Of a DNA stretch of 63,531 bases, positions 8,070 through 16,027 are shown in pieces. The translations under genes and the position numbers were made by a program. Position 1 is the stretch's first letter, and each line of letters begins with the position of its first letter. Source of the stretch: Salibacterium halotolerans (lineage in GTDB: Bacteria; Bacillota; Bacilli; Bacillales; Marinococcaceae); contig NZ_FOXD01000019.1 in the NCBI RefSeq assembly GCF_900115625.1, forward strand, positions 1 to 63,531. Direction: 5' to 3'. The notes under the pieces were generated by a model that did no database searches, was not told the DNA's origin, and saw nothing but the letters and a program-made list of their open reading frames with translations.

Positions 8070-9431
8070 ATGATGGGGTATTTTGAACAGCTAAGTCAAC
8101 GAATTGAAATGAAAGAAGCACGCATCGGTGTGATCGGTCTGGGATATGTCGGGCTTCCACTTGCCATGGAAATGGTGAAGGCAGGATTTACCGTTTGCGG
8201 AATAGATTTAAATGAGGAAAAAATCAACTCTCTGCGGGACGGCAGTTCTTATATAAATGACATTTCTGATCAAGAGCTGGAGCAGGGGTTAACCACACGT
8301 CGTTTTTTTCCCACCACTAACTATGGCGTAGTCAAGGAACTGGATGCTGTCAGCATTTGTGTCCCAACTCCTCTTAGTGAAAATCAGGATCCAGATACGT
8401 CTTTCATCACCCGGGTCATGGAAAACATCAAACCATTTCTTAAAAAAGGAATGCTGGTCACGTTAGAAAGCACCACGTACCCAGGGACGACAGAAGAATT
8501 GATTTTAAAAGAATTGAAGCGCATGGGATACGAGGCCGGGAAAGATATCTTCCTTTGTTACTCCCCGGAAAGAGTAGATCCCGGCAATGATTCATTCCAA
8601 ACGCATAATATGCCTAAAGTGATGGGAGGCATGACAGAAAGATGTAATGCTGTCGGGAAACTGTTGTACAGCAATTATATTGAACATGTCGTACCGGTCT
8701 CTTCTCCAAAAGTTGCAGAAATGTCCAAGCTCCTGGAAAATACGTTCCGCAGTATCAATATTGCATTTGTCAATGAAATTGCGATGATGAGTGAACGTAT
8801 GGATATTGACGTCTGGGAAGTCATAGATGCAGCTGCCACAAAACCGTTCGGCTTCATGAAATTCCAGCCGGGTCCTGGAATTGGCGGCCACTGCATACCA
8901 CTGGATCCTATGTATCTATCCTGGAAAGCAAAAGGCTTCCGTTTCTACAGCAAATTTATTGACCTTGCCCAGTCTATCAATAATAATATGCCGGATGTTG
9001 TCGTCAACAAAACATCTCAAGCTCTGAATATATATGGACAATCGATTAACAGTTCCAACATTCTTATATTAGGCATGGCCTACAAACCAAATATCAGCGA
9101 TTTACGGGAATCTCCCGGCCTTTACCTTTATGAACTCTACAAAGAACATGGTGCCGACGTGGATTATTATGATCCTCATGCCCACAGCTTTTTGGATAGT
9201 GAGGAGAATGTGGTTCAATCGATTACCTACAGCAAAAAAACATTGAAAAAGTATGACTGCATAGTGCTGGTAACGAATCACAGCGATTTTGACTATGACG
9301 AATTGGCCCACCTCGGTGTACCGATTGTAGATACCCGGAATGCTTTCAAAGAATATGACCTGCCTCATATTCACAAGCTGGGAACGGCATCAAAAGTGCA
9401 CAAGAACCAACATGCTTCCCTTGCATTATAA
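8070..9431 (+). CDS. UDP-N-acetylhexosamine 6-dehydrogenase (WbpA/TviB type)
   Basis: 453 residues; ATG at 8070 or 8073 after GAGGG. An N-terminal Rossmann motif (GVIGLGYVGLPLA) binds NAD, and the catalytic cysteine sits in GIGGHCIPLDP (C275). LESTTYPGTTEE and FLCYSPERVDPGN are typical of the WbpA/TviB branch that oxidises UDP-GlcNAc (or its epimer) to the uronic acid, rather than UDP-glucose dehydrogenases. Full length for the family. It would supply UDP-GlcNAcA-type donor to the GT2 synthase upstream. UDP-ManNAc or UDP-glucose as substrate cannot be excluded by sequence alone. Confidence 0.85.
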   Translation: MMGYFEQLSQRIEMKEARIGVIGLGYVGLPLAMEMVKAGFTVCGIDLNEEKINSLRDGSSYINDISDQELEQGLTTRRFFPTTNYGVVKELDAVSICVPTPLSENQDPDTSFITRVMENIKPFLKKGMLVTLESTTYPGTTEELILKELKRMGYEAGKDIFLCYSPERVDPGNDSFQTHNMPKVMGGMTERCNAVGKLLYSNYIEHVVPVSSPKVAEMSKLLENTFRSINIAFVNEIAMMSERMDIDVWEVIDAAATKPFGFMKFQPGPGIGGHCIPLDPMYLSWKAKGFRFYSKFIDLAQSINNNMPDVVVNKTSQALNIYGQSINSSNILILGMAYKPNISDLRESPGLYLYELYKEHGADVDYYDPHAHSFLDSEENVVQSITYSKKTLKKYDCIVLVTNHSDFDYDELAHLGVPIVDTRNAFKEYDLPHIHKLGTASKVHKNQHASLAL

Positions 9432-9460
9432 ATAGAAAAAAATAAAGGAGTGGTATTAAA

Positions 9461-11293
9461 ATGTGCGGAATCATTGGTTATATCGGAGAAAAAGATGTTC
9501 AACAGGTGTTAACGGCAGGGCTGAGTAAATTAGAGTACCGCGGCTACGATTCTGCAGGCATTGCGGTTCATCATGGAGATGCTGTGCAAGTAAACAAATC
9601 AAAAGGAAGACTGGACGAGCTGCATCATCAGCTGGAACCATCCCCCTTTTCAACCCGGATGGGCATCGGCCATACAAGATGGGCTACCCACGGCCCTCCT
9701 TCGGATCAAAATTCTCATCCTCATACGGACGCGGGGAATGAATTTGCCATTGTTCATAACGGTATAATCGAAAACTATTTAGAGATCAAACGGGATCTTG
9801 CAGAAATAGGGTATACCTTTTCTTCAGAAACAGATTCCGAAGTCATCTCTCACCTTTTCCACTATTTATATGAAGGAAACATGACGGAAACTATTCAAAA
9901 AGTAGTGGAGCGGTTAAAAGGAGCTTATGCATTAGGAATTGTCTCCAAACATGAGCCGGACCGCCTGTATGCAGTACGGGAAGCGAGCCCGTTGATTATT
10001 GGAGCCGGAGAGGAAGAAGCATTGATCAGCTCTGACATTCCTGCTGTTCTGGAGCACACCCGTGACATTTATATATTGGAAGATGGAGAAATGGCTGTCC
10101 TGACGAAAAATGATATCACACTTCTGCAGACCAAAACGGGGCAGCCGTTGAACCGGGAGATTTTCAGAGTAGATTGGAACGTAGAACAAGCCGAGAAAAA
10201 TGGTTATGACCATTTTATGCTGAAAGAAATTCATGAACAGCCGGAAGCATTGAAAAAAACACTGGCCGGACGGGTGGACCAGGCAACAAAGAGGGTTCAG
10301 TTTGAAGAACTGCAGTGGAGTCTGGAACGCGTCGAACAATGGGATAAAATTACAATCATTGCCTGCGGAACCGCCTATCATGCCGGTTTAATAGGAAAAC
10401 ACGTCATAGAAGAACTAACACGTACTCCCGTTGATGTAGAGGTAGCTTCTGAATTTCGATACCGCAGACCAATCATTGATGAGAAAACCTTGGTGATTGT
10501 TATCAGCCAGTCTGGAGAAACGGCGGATACGCTGGCAGCCCTCCGGCAAAGTCAGCATCTTGGCGCCAATGTGCTCGCCATTACAAATGTGGTAGGAAGC
10601 TCTATTGCCCGGGAAGCCGATGAAGTGATATTGACCATGGCAGGCCCCGAAATTGCAGTTGCTTCAACCAAAGCATATACGACCCAGGTTCTCGTATTCT
10701 ATCTGCTGGGAATCTATCTTGCTGATTTAAAACAAAAGATAACAAAAGACTACCGCATACAGCTGCTTGAAGCGGTACTTGATATTCCAAATAAAATGGA
10801 AGAATTACTCGAATATTCCGAAGCACTCCAACGTTATAGTGAATCCATTAAAGATGCATCAAGCGTATTTTTTATTGGAAGAAGTCTGGATCATGCCGTT
10901 GTGCTGGAGGGATCACTGAAACTCAAGGAAATTTCGTATATTCATTCCGAGGCTTATGCTGCCGGCGAGTTAAAGCACGGCACACTTGCTTTAATTGAAG
11001 AAGGAACCCCCATCATTGCTCTCATTACCCAGAAAGAAGTAAACGAAAAGATGCTGGGGAATATAAAAGAAGTAAAAGCGCGGGGAGGTCATGTCCTTGG
11101 GGTGTCAATGAAAGAAAATATGGAGATGTTGGAATACGTGGACGAAGGGTGTTACATTCCCGACTCTTTATCCCTCGTAACTCCATTATTGACAGTTATT
11201 CCGTTACAGTTAATTTCTTATTATACTTCACTGGCACTTGGTAACGATGTGGATAAACCTAGAAATCTTGCAAAAAGTGTGACGGTGGAATAG
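9461..11293 (+). CDS. glmS: Glutamine-fructose-6-phosphate aminotransferase (isomerising)
   Basis: 610 residues beginning MCGIIGYIG, with Cys2 as the N-terminal nucleophile of the glutaminase domain (HTRWATHGPPSDQNSHPH). Two SIS domains follow (about 285-425 and 455-590; SQSGETADTLAA), and the protein ends in LAKSVTVE as expected. It makes glucosamine-6-phosphate, the first committed step to UDP-GlcNAc. AAAGGAG precedes the ATG. Its place between a UDP-sugar dehydrogenase and a GlmU-like gene suggests a copy dedicated to exopolysaccharide supply; a housekeeping glmS elsewhere is expected. The absence of a visible glmS riboswitch-sized leader fits an operon-internal copy. Confidence 0.95.
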   Translation: MCGIIGYIGEKDVQQVLTAGLSKLEYRGYDSAGIAVHHGDAVQVNKSKGRLDELHHQLEPSPFSTRMGIGHTRWATHGPPSDQNSHPHTDAGNEFAIVHNGIIENYLEIKRDLAEIGYTFSSETDSEVISHLFHYLYEGNMTETIQKVVERLKGAYALGIVSKHEPDRLYAVREASPLIIGAGEEEALISSDIPAVLEHTRDIYILEDGEMAVLTKNDITLLQTKTGQPLNREIFRVDWNVEQAEKNGYDHFMLKEIHEQPEALKKTLAGRVDQATKRVQFEELQWSLERVEQWDKITIIACGTAYHAGLIGKHVIEELTRTPVDVEVASEFRYRRPIIDEKTLVIVISQSGETADTLAALRQSQHLGANVLAITNVVGSSIAREADEVILTMAGPEIAVASTKAYTTQVLVFYLLGIYLADLKQKITKDYRIQLLEAVLDIPNKMEELLEYSEALQRYSESIKDASSVFFIGRSLDHAVVLEGSLKLKEISYIHSEAYAAGELKHGTLALIEEGTPIIALITQKEVNEKMLGNIKEVKARGGHVLGVSMKENMEMLEYVDEGCYIPDSLSLVTPLLTVIPLQLISYYTSLALGNDVDKPRNLAKSVTVE

Positions 11294-11308
11294 GAGGATT
11301 ACCTGGTA

Positions 11309-11488
11309 ATGAAGACACTAAAGCGACAGGACACAAGTTGGAATGAGAAGGAATTAAAAGACCTTATGCTCCATATTTTTCACAGAGTAGAAGATCAAAC
11401 CGTTGAAACAGATCAGCAGTTAATGGCTGAGGTTAGGAATGGACTAAAACCCCTGATCCATTCCTCCAACACCAACAACAGAGAATAG
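11309..11488 (+). CDS. Small 59-residue protein between glmS and the glmU-like gene
   Basis: ATG at 11309 follows TAGGAGGATT by about 11 nt and the frame stays open to TAG at 11486. The product begins MKTLKRQDTSWNEKEL and contains HIFHRVEDQTVETDQQL; it is hydrophilic, helical-looking and without cysteines or a membrane segment. The next ribosome binding site (AGGAGG) overlaps its stop codon, so translation is probably coupled to the glmU-like gene. I do not recognise a family. Its spacing and two good ribosome binding sites argue for a real gene. Confidence 0.65.
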   Translation: MKTLKRQDTSWNEKELKDLMLHIFHRVEDQTVETDQQLMAEVRNGLKPLIHSSNTNNRE

Positions 11489-11499
11489 GAGGATCGCCT

Positions 11500-12480
11500 G
11501 TGACCCGTACATTTGCCGTGGTATTAGCGGCCGGCAAAGGAACACGAATGCAGTCAGAGCAGCCCAAGGTTCTTCATCACGTATGCGGCAAACCGATGGT
11601 GCAGCATGTTATCGATCAGCTTCAGAACATGTCTGTAGAACGAATTCTTACAGTGGTCGGTCATAAAGCCGACATGATTAAACAGCAGCTGGGCTCTTTT
11701 TCGGAGTACGCGTTTCAGCCAGAGCAGCTTGGTACGGCTCATGCTGTGAAAATGTGTCAAAGCAAACTGGAAAAACAGCAAGGTTCCACCCTTATTCTTA
11801 CCGGGGATACTCCTTTAATTACGGAAAAAACGTTAAGATACTGCCTGGATCATCACCAACGCACCAATGCAGCAGCTACCATTTTAACCATGACCCCGGA
11901 CGATCCATCAGGTTACGGGCGGATCGTCCGGAACAAACAAAATCAGGTGGAACGGATCGTCGAGCATAAAGATGCAACAGAGGAACAATTACAGCTTCAT
12001 GAAGTCAACTCAGGCATTTTCTGTTTTGATAATACTCTGTTGTTTCAAGCTCTGGAGAAGGTATCCACGGATAACAAGCAGCAGGAATATTATCTCCCGG
12101 ATGTCATTGAAATCTTAAAACGTGAAGGGGAAGTAATATCCGCTTTCCCGGCCGAGCATACGGAAGAATGCTTCGGAATTAACGATAGAACACAGCTTAA
12201 TGAGGCGGCTGAAATTTGTCAAAAAAGGATTATTGATTTCCATCAACACCGTAACGTGACAATCAGCGATCCATCTACTACTTTAATCGAGGCTGAAGTT
12301 ACCATTGGTCCCCATACTAACATTGAACCTCGTACGAGCTTACGAGGACGTACTCAAATCGGAGCAGATTGTACAGTTGGACCCGATGTTGACTTGATAA
12401 ATTATAAGGTAACCGACCGTACCCATATTCACCATTCTCCTATAAAAGATGATACACATGCCAAACCATATGTCCACTGA
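11500..12480 (+). CDS. GlmU-like GlcNAc-1-phosphate uridyltransferase lacking the acetyltransferase domain
   Basis: 326 residues with GTG start. The N-terminal pyrophosphorylase is intact: VVLAAGKGTRM, LTGDTPL, GTAH, GYGRIVR, VEHKDA and EVNSGIF are all GlmU features. Normal GlmU is about 455 residues; here only the first left-handed beta-helix turns (about 255-310, for example TIGPHTNIEPRTSLRG) remain and the acetyl-CoA site is missing. It should therefore form UDP-GlcNAc from GlcNAc-1-P (or UDP-GlcN) but not acetylate GlcN-1-P, relying on a housekeeping GlmU. It overlaps the following gene if that starts at 12449. Confidence 0.85.
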   Translation: MTRTFAVVLAAGKGTRMQSEQPKVLHHVCGKPMVQHVIDQLQNMSVERILTVVGHKADMIKQQLGSFSEYAFQPEQLGTAHAVKMCQSKLEKQQGSTLILTGDTPLITEKTLRYCLDHHQRTNAAATILTMTPDDPSGYGRIVRNKQNQVERIVEHKDATEEQLQLHEVNSGIFCFDNTLLFQALEKVSTDNKQQEYYLPDVIEILKREGEVISAFPAEHTEECFGINDRTQLNEAAEICQKRIIDFHQHRNVTISDPSTTLIEAEVTIGPHTNIEPRTSLRGRTQIGADCTVGPDVDLINYKVTDRTHIHHSPIKDDTHAKPYVH

Positions 12481-13411
12481 GGGGCGGGGGAAAAAATCAA
12501 CAGTCAAAATGCTTGCTCTATCTTTATTTGGCACAAAAAAAGGAATTATTGCCTCCTGCATACTGGTGGCAGCCTTCGTATCATTGGGGATTTTTATGAA
12601 ACAGGAAAATCACGTGAAAGCAACGTGGATATGGGACCTTGATGATCTGGAAGAAAACCAGGAAGAGACGGTTTCCTTTCTAAACAATAAAGGAGTCAAT
12701 TTAGTCTATCTGCATATCGACTTCGAGAATGTTAACACGGAAAGGTTTGAATCCTTCATTAAGCTCGCGTCCAAAAAGAATATTGACGTTTACGCGCTTG
12801 GTGGTGATCCAAACTGGGCGTTAACCAAAAATCAAAAAAGCCTGGATACCTTTGTTTCTATTGTCAAAGACTACAATCAGCAGTCAGCAGAAGAAGAAAA
12901 ATTCCAGGGCGTCCATGTTGATATTGAGCCTTACCTGCTGCCCGCTTGGAAATCCGAGAGAGAAAACATAGTGACCCAGTGGATCAGTAACCTTCAATAT
13001 TTAAAAAATAAGGTGAAAACAGATTCAGAACTCGCAATCAGCGGAGATGTACCTTTCTGGATAAATCAGGTGGAAATACCAGGGGAAAATAAAGATATGG
13101 GAGACTGGATGATCTCCTCGCTGGATTCTATCACGGTAATGGCTTACAGGGACCAGACAGAAGGAGAAAATGGAATAAAAGGTATTGCTTCTCCTCTCGT
13201 AGAACAGGCAGCCAATCGGAGCAAATCGGTCATTGTCGCGGTGAATGTTATTGAAACAGACGAAGGTAATCACACGACCTTCCACGACAACTCTTTAAAT
13301 TACATGAACCACGAATTAAATCTTCTCGAAAACCGTTTCTCCGGGCACCCGGGATACGGTGGAGTTGCCGTTCACGATTATCAATACTGGAAGTCAAGTC
13401 AAAACGGGTAA
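12449..13411 (+). CDS. Membrane-anchored single TIM-barrel-like protein, paralogue of the 337-2037 product
   Basis: Up to 320 residues; possible starts are 12449, 12458, 12470 and 12509, none with a clear ribosome binding site, so the start is open. One membrane helix (GIIASCILVAAFVSLGIF) anchors an extracytoplasmic domain matching the tandem domains of 337-2037: ALGGDPNWAL, GVHVDIEPY (D158, E160 in the longest form) and SITVMAYRDQTEG. The acidic pair is retained, so it is a candidate active glycanase or polymer-binding protein. As the last gene of the operon, just before a strong terminator, it overlaps the glmU-like gene and is probably translationally coupled. Confidence 0.75.
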   Translation: MIHMPNHMSTEGRGKKSTVKMLALSLFGTKKGIIASCILVAAFVSLGIFMKQENHVKATWIWDLDDLEENQEETVSFLNNKGVNLVYLHIDFENVNTERFESFIKLASKKNIDVYALGGDPNWALTKNQKSLDTFVSIVKDYNQQSAEEEKFQGVHVDIEPYLLPAWKSERENIVTQWISNLQYLKNKVKTDSELAISGDVPFWINQVEIPGENKDMGDWMISSLDSITVMAYRDQTEGENGIKGIASPLVEQAANRSKSVIVAVNVIETDEGNHTTFHDNSLNYMNHELNLLENRFSGHPGYGGVAVHDYQYWKSSQNG

Positions 13412-13455
13412 AAACTCTCTAAAGAAGCTGGACAAAACCATCAAGAGATAAAAAG

Positions 13456-13492
13456 TTCCGAACGATTCTCTCATGAATCGTTCGGAATTTTT
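13456..13492 (+). terminator. Rho-independent terminator of the exopolysaccharide operon
   Basis: TTCCGAACGATTC (13456-13468) pairs perfectly with GAATCGTTCGGAA (13475-13487) around a 6-nt loop, followed by five T residues. It lies 45 bp after the last gene of the operon. Confidence 0.9.
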
Positions 13493-13546
13493 ATACACCC
13501 ATTTGTACTGAAATCTTCGTATTTTGACTTATTTTGTTTGCTTCTT

Positions 13547-13702
13547 TCACTCAAACGATGGAATGTTCGGGTCTTTATTCGCACGTTCTTCTTTGATCGA
13601 AGCATCTATGGCTTTTTATATCTGTTCATGAGGTGCAAATGTTACGATTTCCAGGAAGAATGGACTTCGTAATGCTCCAGCTTCCTTAAAAATAATAGTG
13701 GT
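13547..13702 (-). pseudogene. Decayed gene remnant, C-terminal fragment
   Basis: Read on the - strand, the frame gives TTIIFKEAGALRSPFFLEIV, continues TFAPHEQI, meets an in-frame stop, then resumes KAIDASIKEERANKDPNIPS and ends with a TGA at 13547-13549. The protein-like composition across an internal stop suggests the degraded 3' end of a gene. I cannot name the family. The surrounding 13493-13887 stretch holds nothing else I can support. Confidence 0.4.
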
Positions 13703-13887
13703 TCAGCCTCGAGCCAAAATGCTTTAAAGTACTAAAATGGTACATACAAATCTGAATCCCAACAGGAAAAATCGGACTGTATGAATGGCCGGGATTTTTT
13801 CTCCTAACCTATGATACGATAAACAAAGGAATTAGAACAATGAGAGGAAGACATTTCATCCGCAGCATCGTACAAAGGGGAGTCATC

Positions 13888-14514
13888 ATGGATATTGCTT
13901 TACTGCTCGCTTTTTTAGGAACCGCGGTTCTACTCACTCTGAGCCCCGGTCCCGACATTTTATTTGTCACCGCGCAAAGCATAGCACAGAACGCAAAAGC
14001 CGGTGTGGTAACAGCGTTCGGACTCTGCACCGGGCTTCTTGTACATATGACGGCCGCGGCAGCCGGGATTTCCGCTGTCATCTATCAGTCCGCGTTCGCG
14101 TTTTCGATCGTGAAATACGCCGGCGCCCTGTACCTGTTTTACCTCGCCTGGAAAGCATTCCGCGACCGGGAACAGCCCGGCCTCGACATGCCGGAGCACA
14201 GCGGAGCCTCCTACCTCAGCCTGTATAGAAAAGGAATCATCATGAACCTGCTCAATCCGAAAGTAGCGCTCTTTTTTCTCGCCCTTCTGCCGCAGTTCAT
14301 CCACACCGGTTCCGGCCCCGCCGCCCTCCAGGTGACAGTGCTCGGCGGCATCTTTATCGCGCAGGCCTTTCTCGTGTTTGGTACGGTCAGTCTGCTCGCC
14401 CATCAGGCCGGACGGCTGCTCGCGAATCACCCCGGGGCCGCGCGGAAAATGAATCTCGTGCAGGCCCTGTTGTTTACAATCATCGGAGTGCAGCTGGTGC
14501 TCGGAGAAAAATAA
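13888..14514 (+). CDS. LysE/RhtB family amino-acid exporter
   Basis: 208 residues. The ATG at 13888 follows AAGGGGAG with proper spacing; an ATG at 13840 has none. Five to six membrane helices and the family signature LSPGPDILFV near the N-terminus, followed by GLCTGLLVH and the YLFYLAWKAFRD segment, identify a LysE-type translocator. These export small amino acids or related metabolites; substrate is not predictable here. It stands alone between two terminators, on the strand opposite to its right-hand neighbours. Confidence 0.88.
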   Translation: MDIALLLAFLGTAVLLTLSPGPDILFVTAQSIAQNAKAGVVTAFGLCTGLLVHMTAAAAGISAVIYQSAFAFSIVKYAGALYLFYLAWKAFRDREQPGLDMPEHSGASYLSLYRKGIIMNLLNPKVALFFLALLPQFIHTGSGPAALQVTVLGGIFIAQAFLVFGTVSLLAHQAGRLLANHPGAARKMNLVQALLFTIIGVQLVLGEK

Positions 14515-14549
14515 AAACAGCCCCTGGTGCCCTGCACCAAAGGCTGTTT
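14515..14549 (+). terminator. Terminator after the LysE-type gene
   Basis: AAACAGCC-CTGGTGC (14515-14530) pairs with GCACCA-GGCTGTTT (14534-14549) with a 3-nt loop. The symmetric A/T flanks could serve the convergent SIMPL gene as well. Confidence 0.75.
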
Positions 14550-14605
14550 GTATCGAGCGGGTATTAGTCTGCATGCCGCCGTATTCAACACTTTGCGACA
14601 TGCTT

Positions 14606-15355
14606 TTAATTCAACTCATAAACCACACTAACCCGCTGGGTGATATCAACCTGGCCGGGTTCAATGGAGGTACTGTTATCGGCAGCACTCTGCGATTCTT
14701 CGCGGGTGTAGTTTCCGGTGGGCAGGTCGACCCGAGCACCGTTTTCGGAAATCTGGAGGACGGCTCCGCTTGATTTTCCGGCGCCGGCGGCCATCGCTTC
14801 GGCTTTAGCGGCTGTGTTTTCGACAGCCTGCCGGAGAGCCTGTTGTTCATACTGAGATTGGTCCTGCAGGGTGAAACGGGTCTGCTGAATCTGGTTGGCG
14901 CCGGCAGCAGCAGCGTCATCCAACAGCTGGCCGACCTGGTCGATCTTGCTGAATTCCACGGACAGAATGTGGCGGGCGCGGAATTGTTCTTCTCCCCCTT
15001 CTGCCGCGTGGTCGGTGTTCACGCCGAAATAGGAAGTTTCGATGTTTTCTTCCGGAATGTCATATTGATTGATGGCTTCACGGATGGCGCTCATCCGTTC
15101 ACTGACCTGCTGCTGCGCGGTGCTGGCGGATGCGTCGGTTACTTCGGCTCCGAGCCGAAGCTGTGCCGTATCCGGTTCTACGCTGACACTGGCTTCTCCC
15201 TGCACGACAATAGTCCCGGTCTGCACGTTGCTTTCGGATGTTGCGGCCTCCGCTGCGTCGGCGGACGCTGTGCCCAATACCGCGGCGTACAGAAATCCTC
15301 CTGCCGTGAGAACTGCTACCGCTCCTGCTGCCTTCTTCATACGTTTTTTGAACAT
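14606..15355 (-). CDS. Secreted SIMPL-domain (DUF541, YggE-like) protein
   Basis: 249 residues starting MFKKRMKKAAG at 15355, chosen because AAGGAGG lies upstream; the 15385 ATG overlaps nothing useful. A signal peptide (about 1-33) is followed by a SIMPL domain with IVVQGEASVSVEPDTAQLRL at its start and IEPGQVDITQRVSVVYEL at its end. Family members are periplasmic or surface proteins linked to oxidative stress in other bacteria, with unclear biochemistry. Monocistronic by appearance. Confidence 0.85.
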   Translation of the reverse strand: MFKKRMKKAAGAVAVLTAGGFLYAAVLGTASADAAEAATSESNVQTGTIVVQGEASVSVEPDTAQLRLGAEVTDASASTAQQQVSERMSAIREAINQYDIPEENIETSYFGVNTDHAAEGGEEQFRARHILSVEFSKIDQVGQLLDDAAAAGANQIQQTRFTLQDQSQYEQQALRQAVENTAAKAEAMAAGAGKSSGAVLQISENGARVDLPTGNYTREESQSAADNSTSIEPGQVDITQRVSVVYELN

Positions 15356-15477
15356 AATTGTATTCCTCCTTCTGATTTTATACATCGCAGTGGTTTCGTG
15401 CTGTCTTTTCCTTCTACCCTTAATGTCGGGAAGTATACCGTTATGTTACAAGTTTTAATTATTTTCACACTTCGACG

Positions 15478-15909
15478 TTATAAGCCTGACGGTTTGCGGT
15501 GTTTCTGCTGCAGCCAGGTCACCCAGTCGCCGCTTGTAATATGCTCGCCGAGCCCGGCCGGCTGATTCCAGTAGTACGTGTGCGCTTCGATTTCACGGCC
15601 TCTTTCGTCCGTGACAGTCACGATGTCACGGACGTACTCACTGCCGGCTGTATCACCTTCATCGTATCCTTCGAGCCTGTCCAGATCCTCCAGTACATCG
15701 TCGTACTTGTCGTTTTGTATGTACATGATGTCCCCTTGAACAATCGTGTTTCCTTCTTTTACAAGGCAGGGAAAACGTCCATGATCGGCCGCGTACAGCC
15801 GGCCTGTTATCACCGCTCTTCGTTCTTCCTCGGTGCGACCGCTGAGAAGACGTTCGTAATTATGAAGACCGCGGCGGAGCGTGCCGTATACAAATACAGG
15901 ACGTGTCAT
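15478..15909 (-). CDS. Gamma-glutamylcyclotransferase-like (AIG2/YtfP) protein
   Basis: 143 residues from MTRPVFVYGTLRRG. The 15909 start places the conserved VYGTL phosphate-binding loop at the N-terminus as in the family and has AAGGGAG about 11 nt upstream; 15918 and 15939 are alternatives. GRFPCLV, LDRLEGYDEG (with the candidate catalytic Glu) and YYW later in the chain match AIG2/GGCT-like proteins, which act on gamma-glutamyl amines or are uncharacterised. Function here is unknown. It runs just downstream of the katA terminator. Confidence 0.8.
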   Translation of the reverse strand: MTRPVFVYGTLRRGLHNYERLLSGRTEEERRAVITGRLYAADHGRFPCLVKEGNTIVQGDIMYIQNDKYDDVLEDLDRLEGYDEGDTAGSEYVRDIVTVTDERGREIEAHTYYWNQPAGLGEHITSGDWVTWLQQKHRKPSGL

Positions 15910-15943
15910 CGATACCATCTCTCCCTTCTTTATGGACATTATA

Positions 15944-15989
15944 AAACAAAACGGGCACCCGCCGCATGAGACAGATGCCCGTTTTGTTT
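15944..15989 (-). terminator. Terminator of katA
   Basis: A 14-bp perfect stem, AAACAAAACGGGCA with TGCCCGTTTTGTTT, closes an 18-nt loop and reads into a T-rich run on either strand. It lies about 40 bp after the katA stop. Confidence 0.85.
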
Positions 15990-16027
15990 ATGAGAATAAA
16001 TTGAGAGATTCAGTGTTTCAGAGATTT

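Noticed and set aside
9300-9460. Possible glmS ribozyme riboswitch before glmS
   Set aside because: The gap between dehydrogenase and glmS is only 29 bp, too short for the ribozyme, and the upstream bases are coding.
14843-15565. + strand frame antisense to the SIMPL gene
   Set aside because: Shadow; it crosses the ribosome binding site and promoter of the SIMPL gene.
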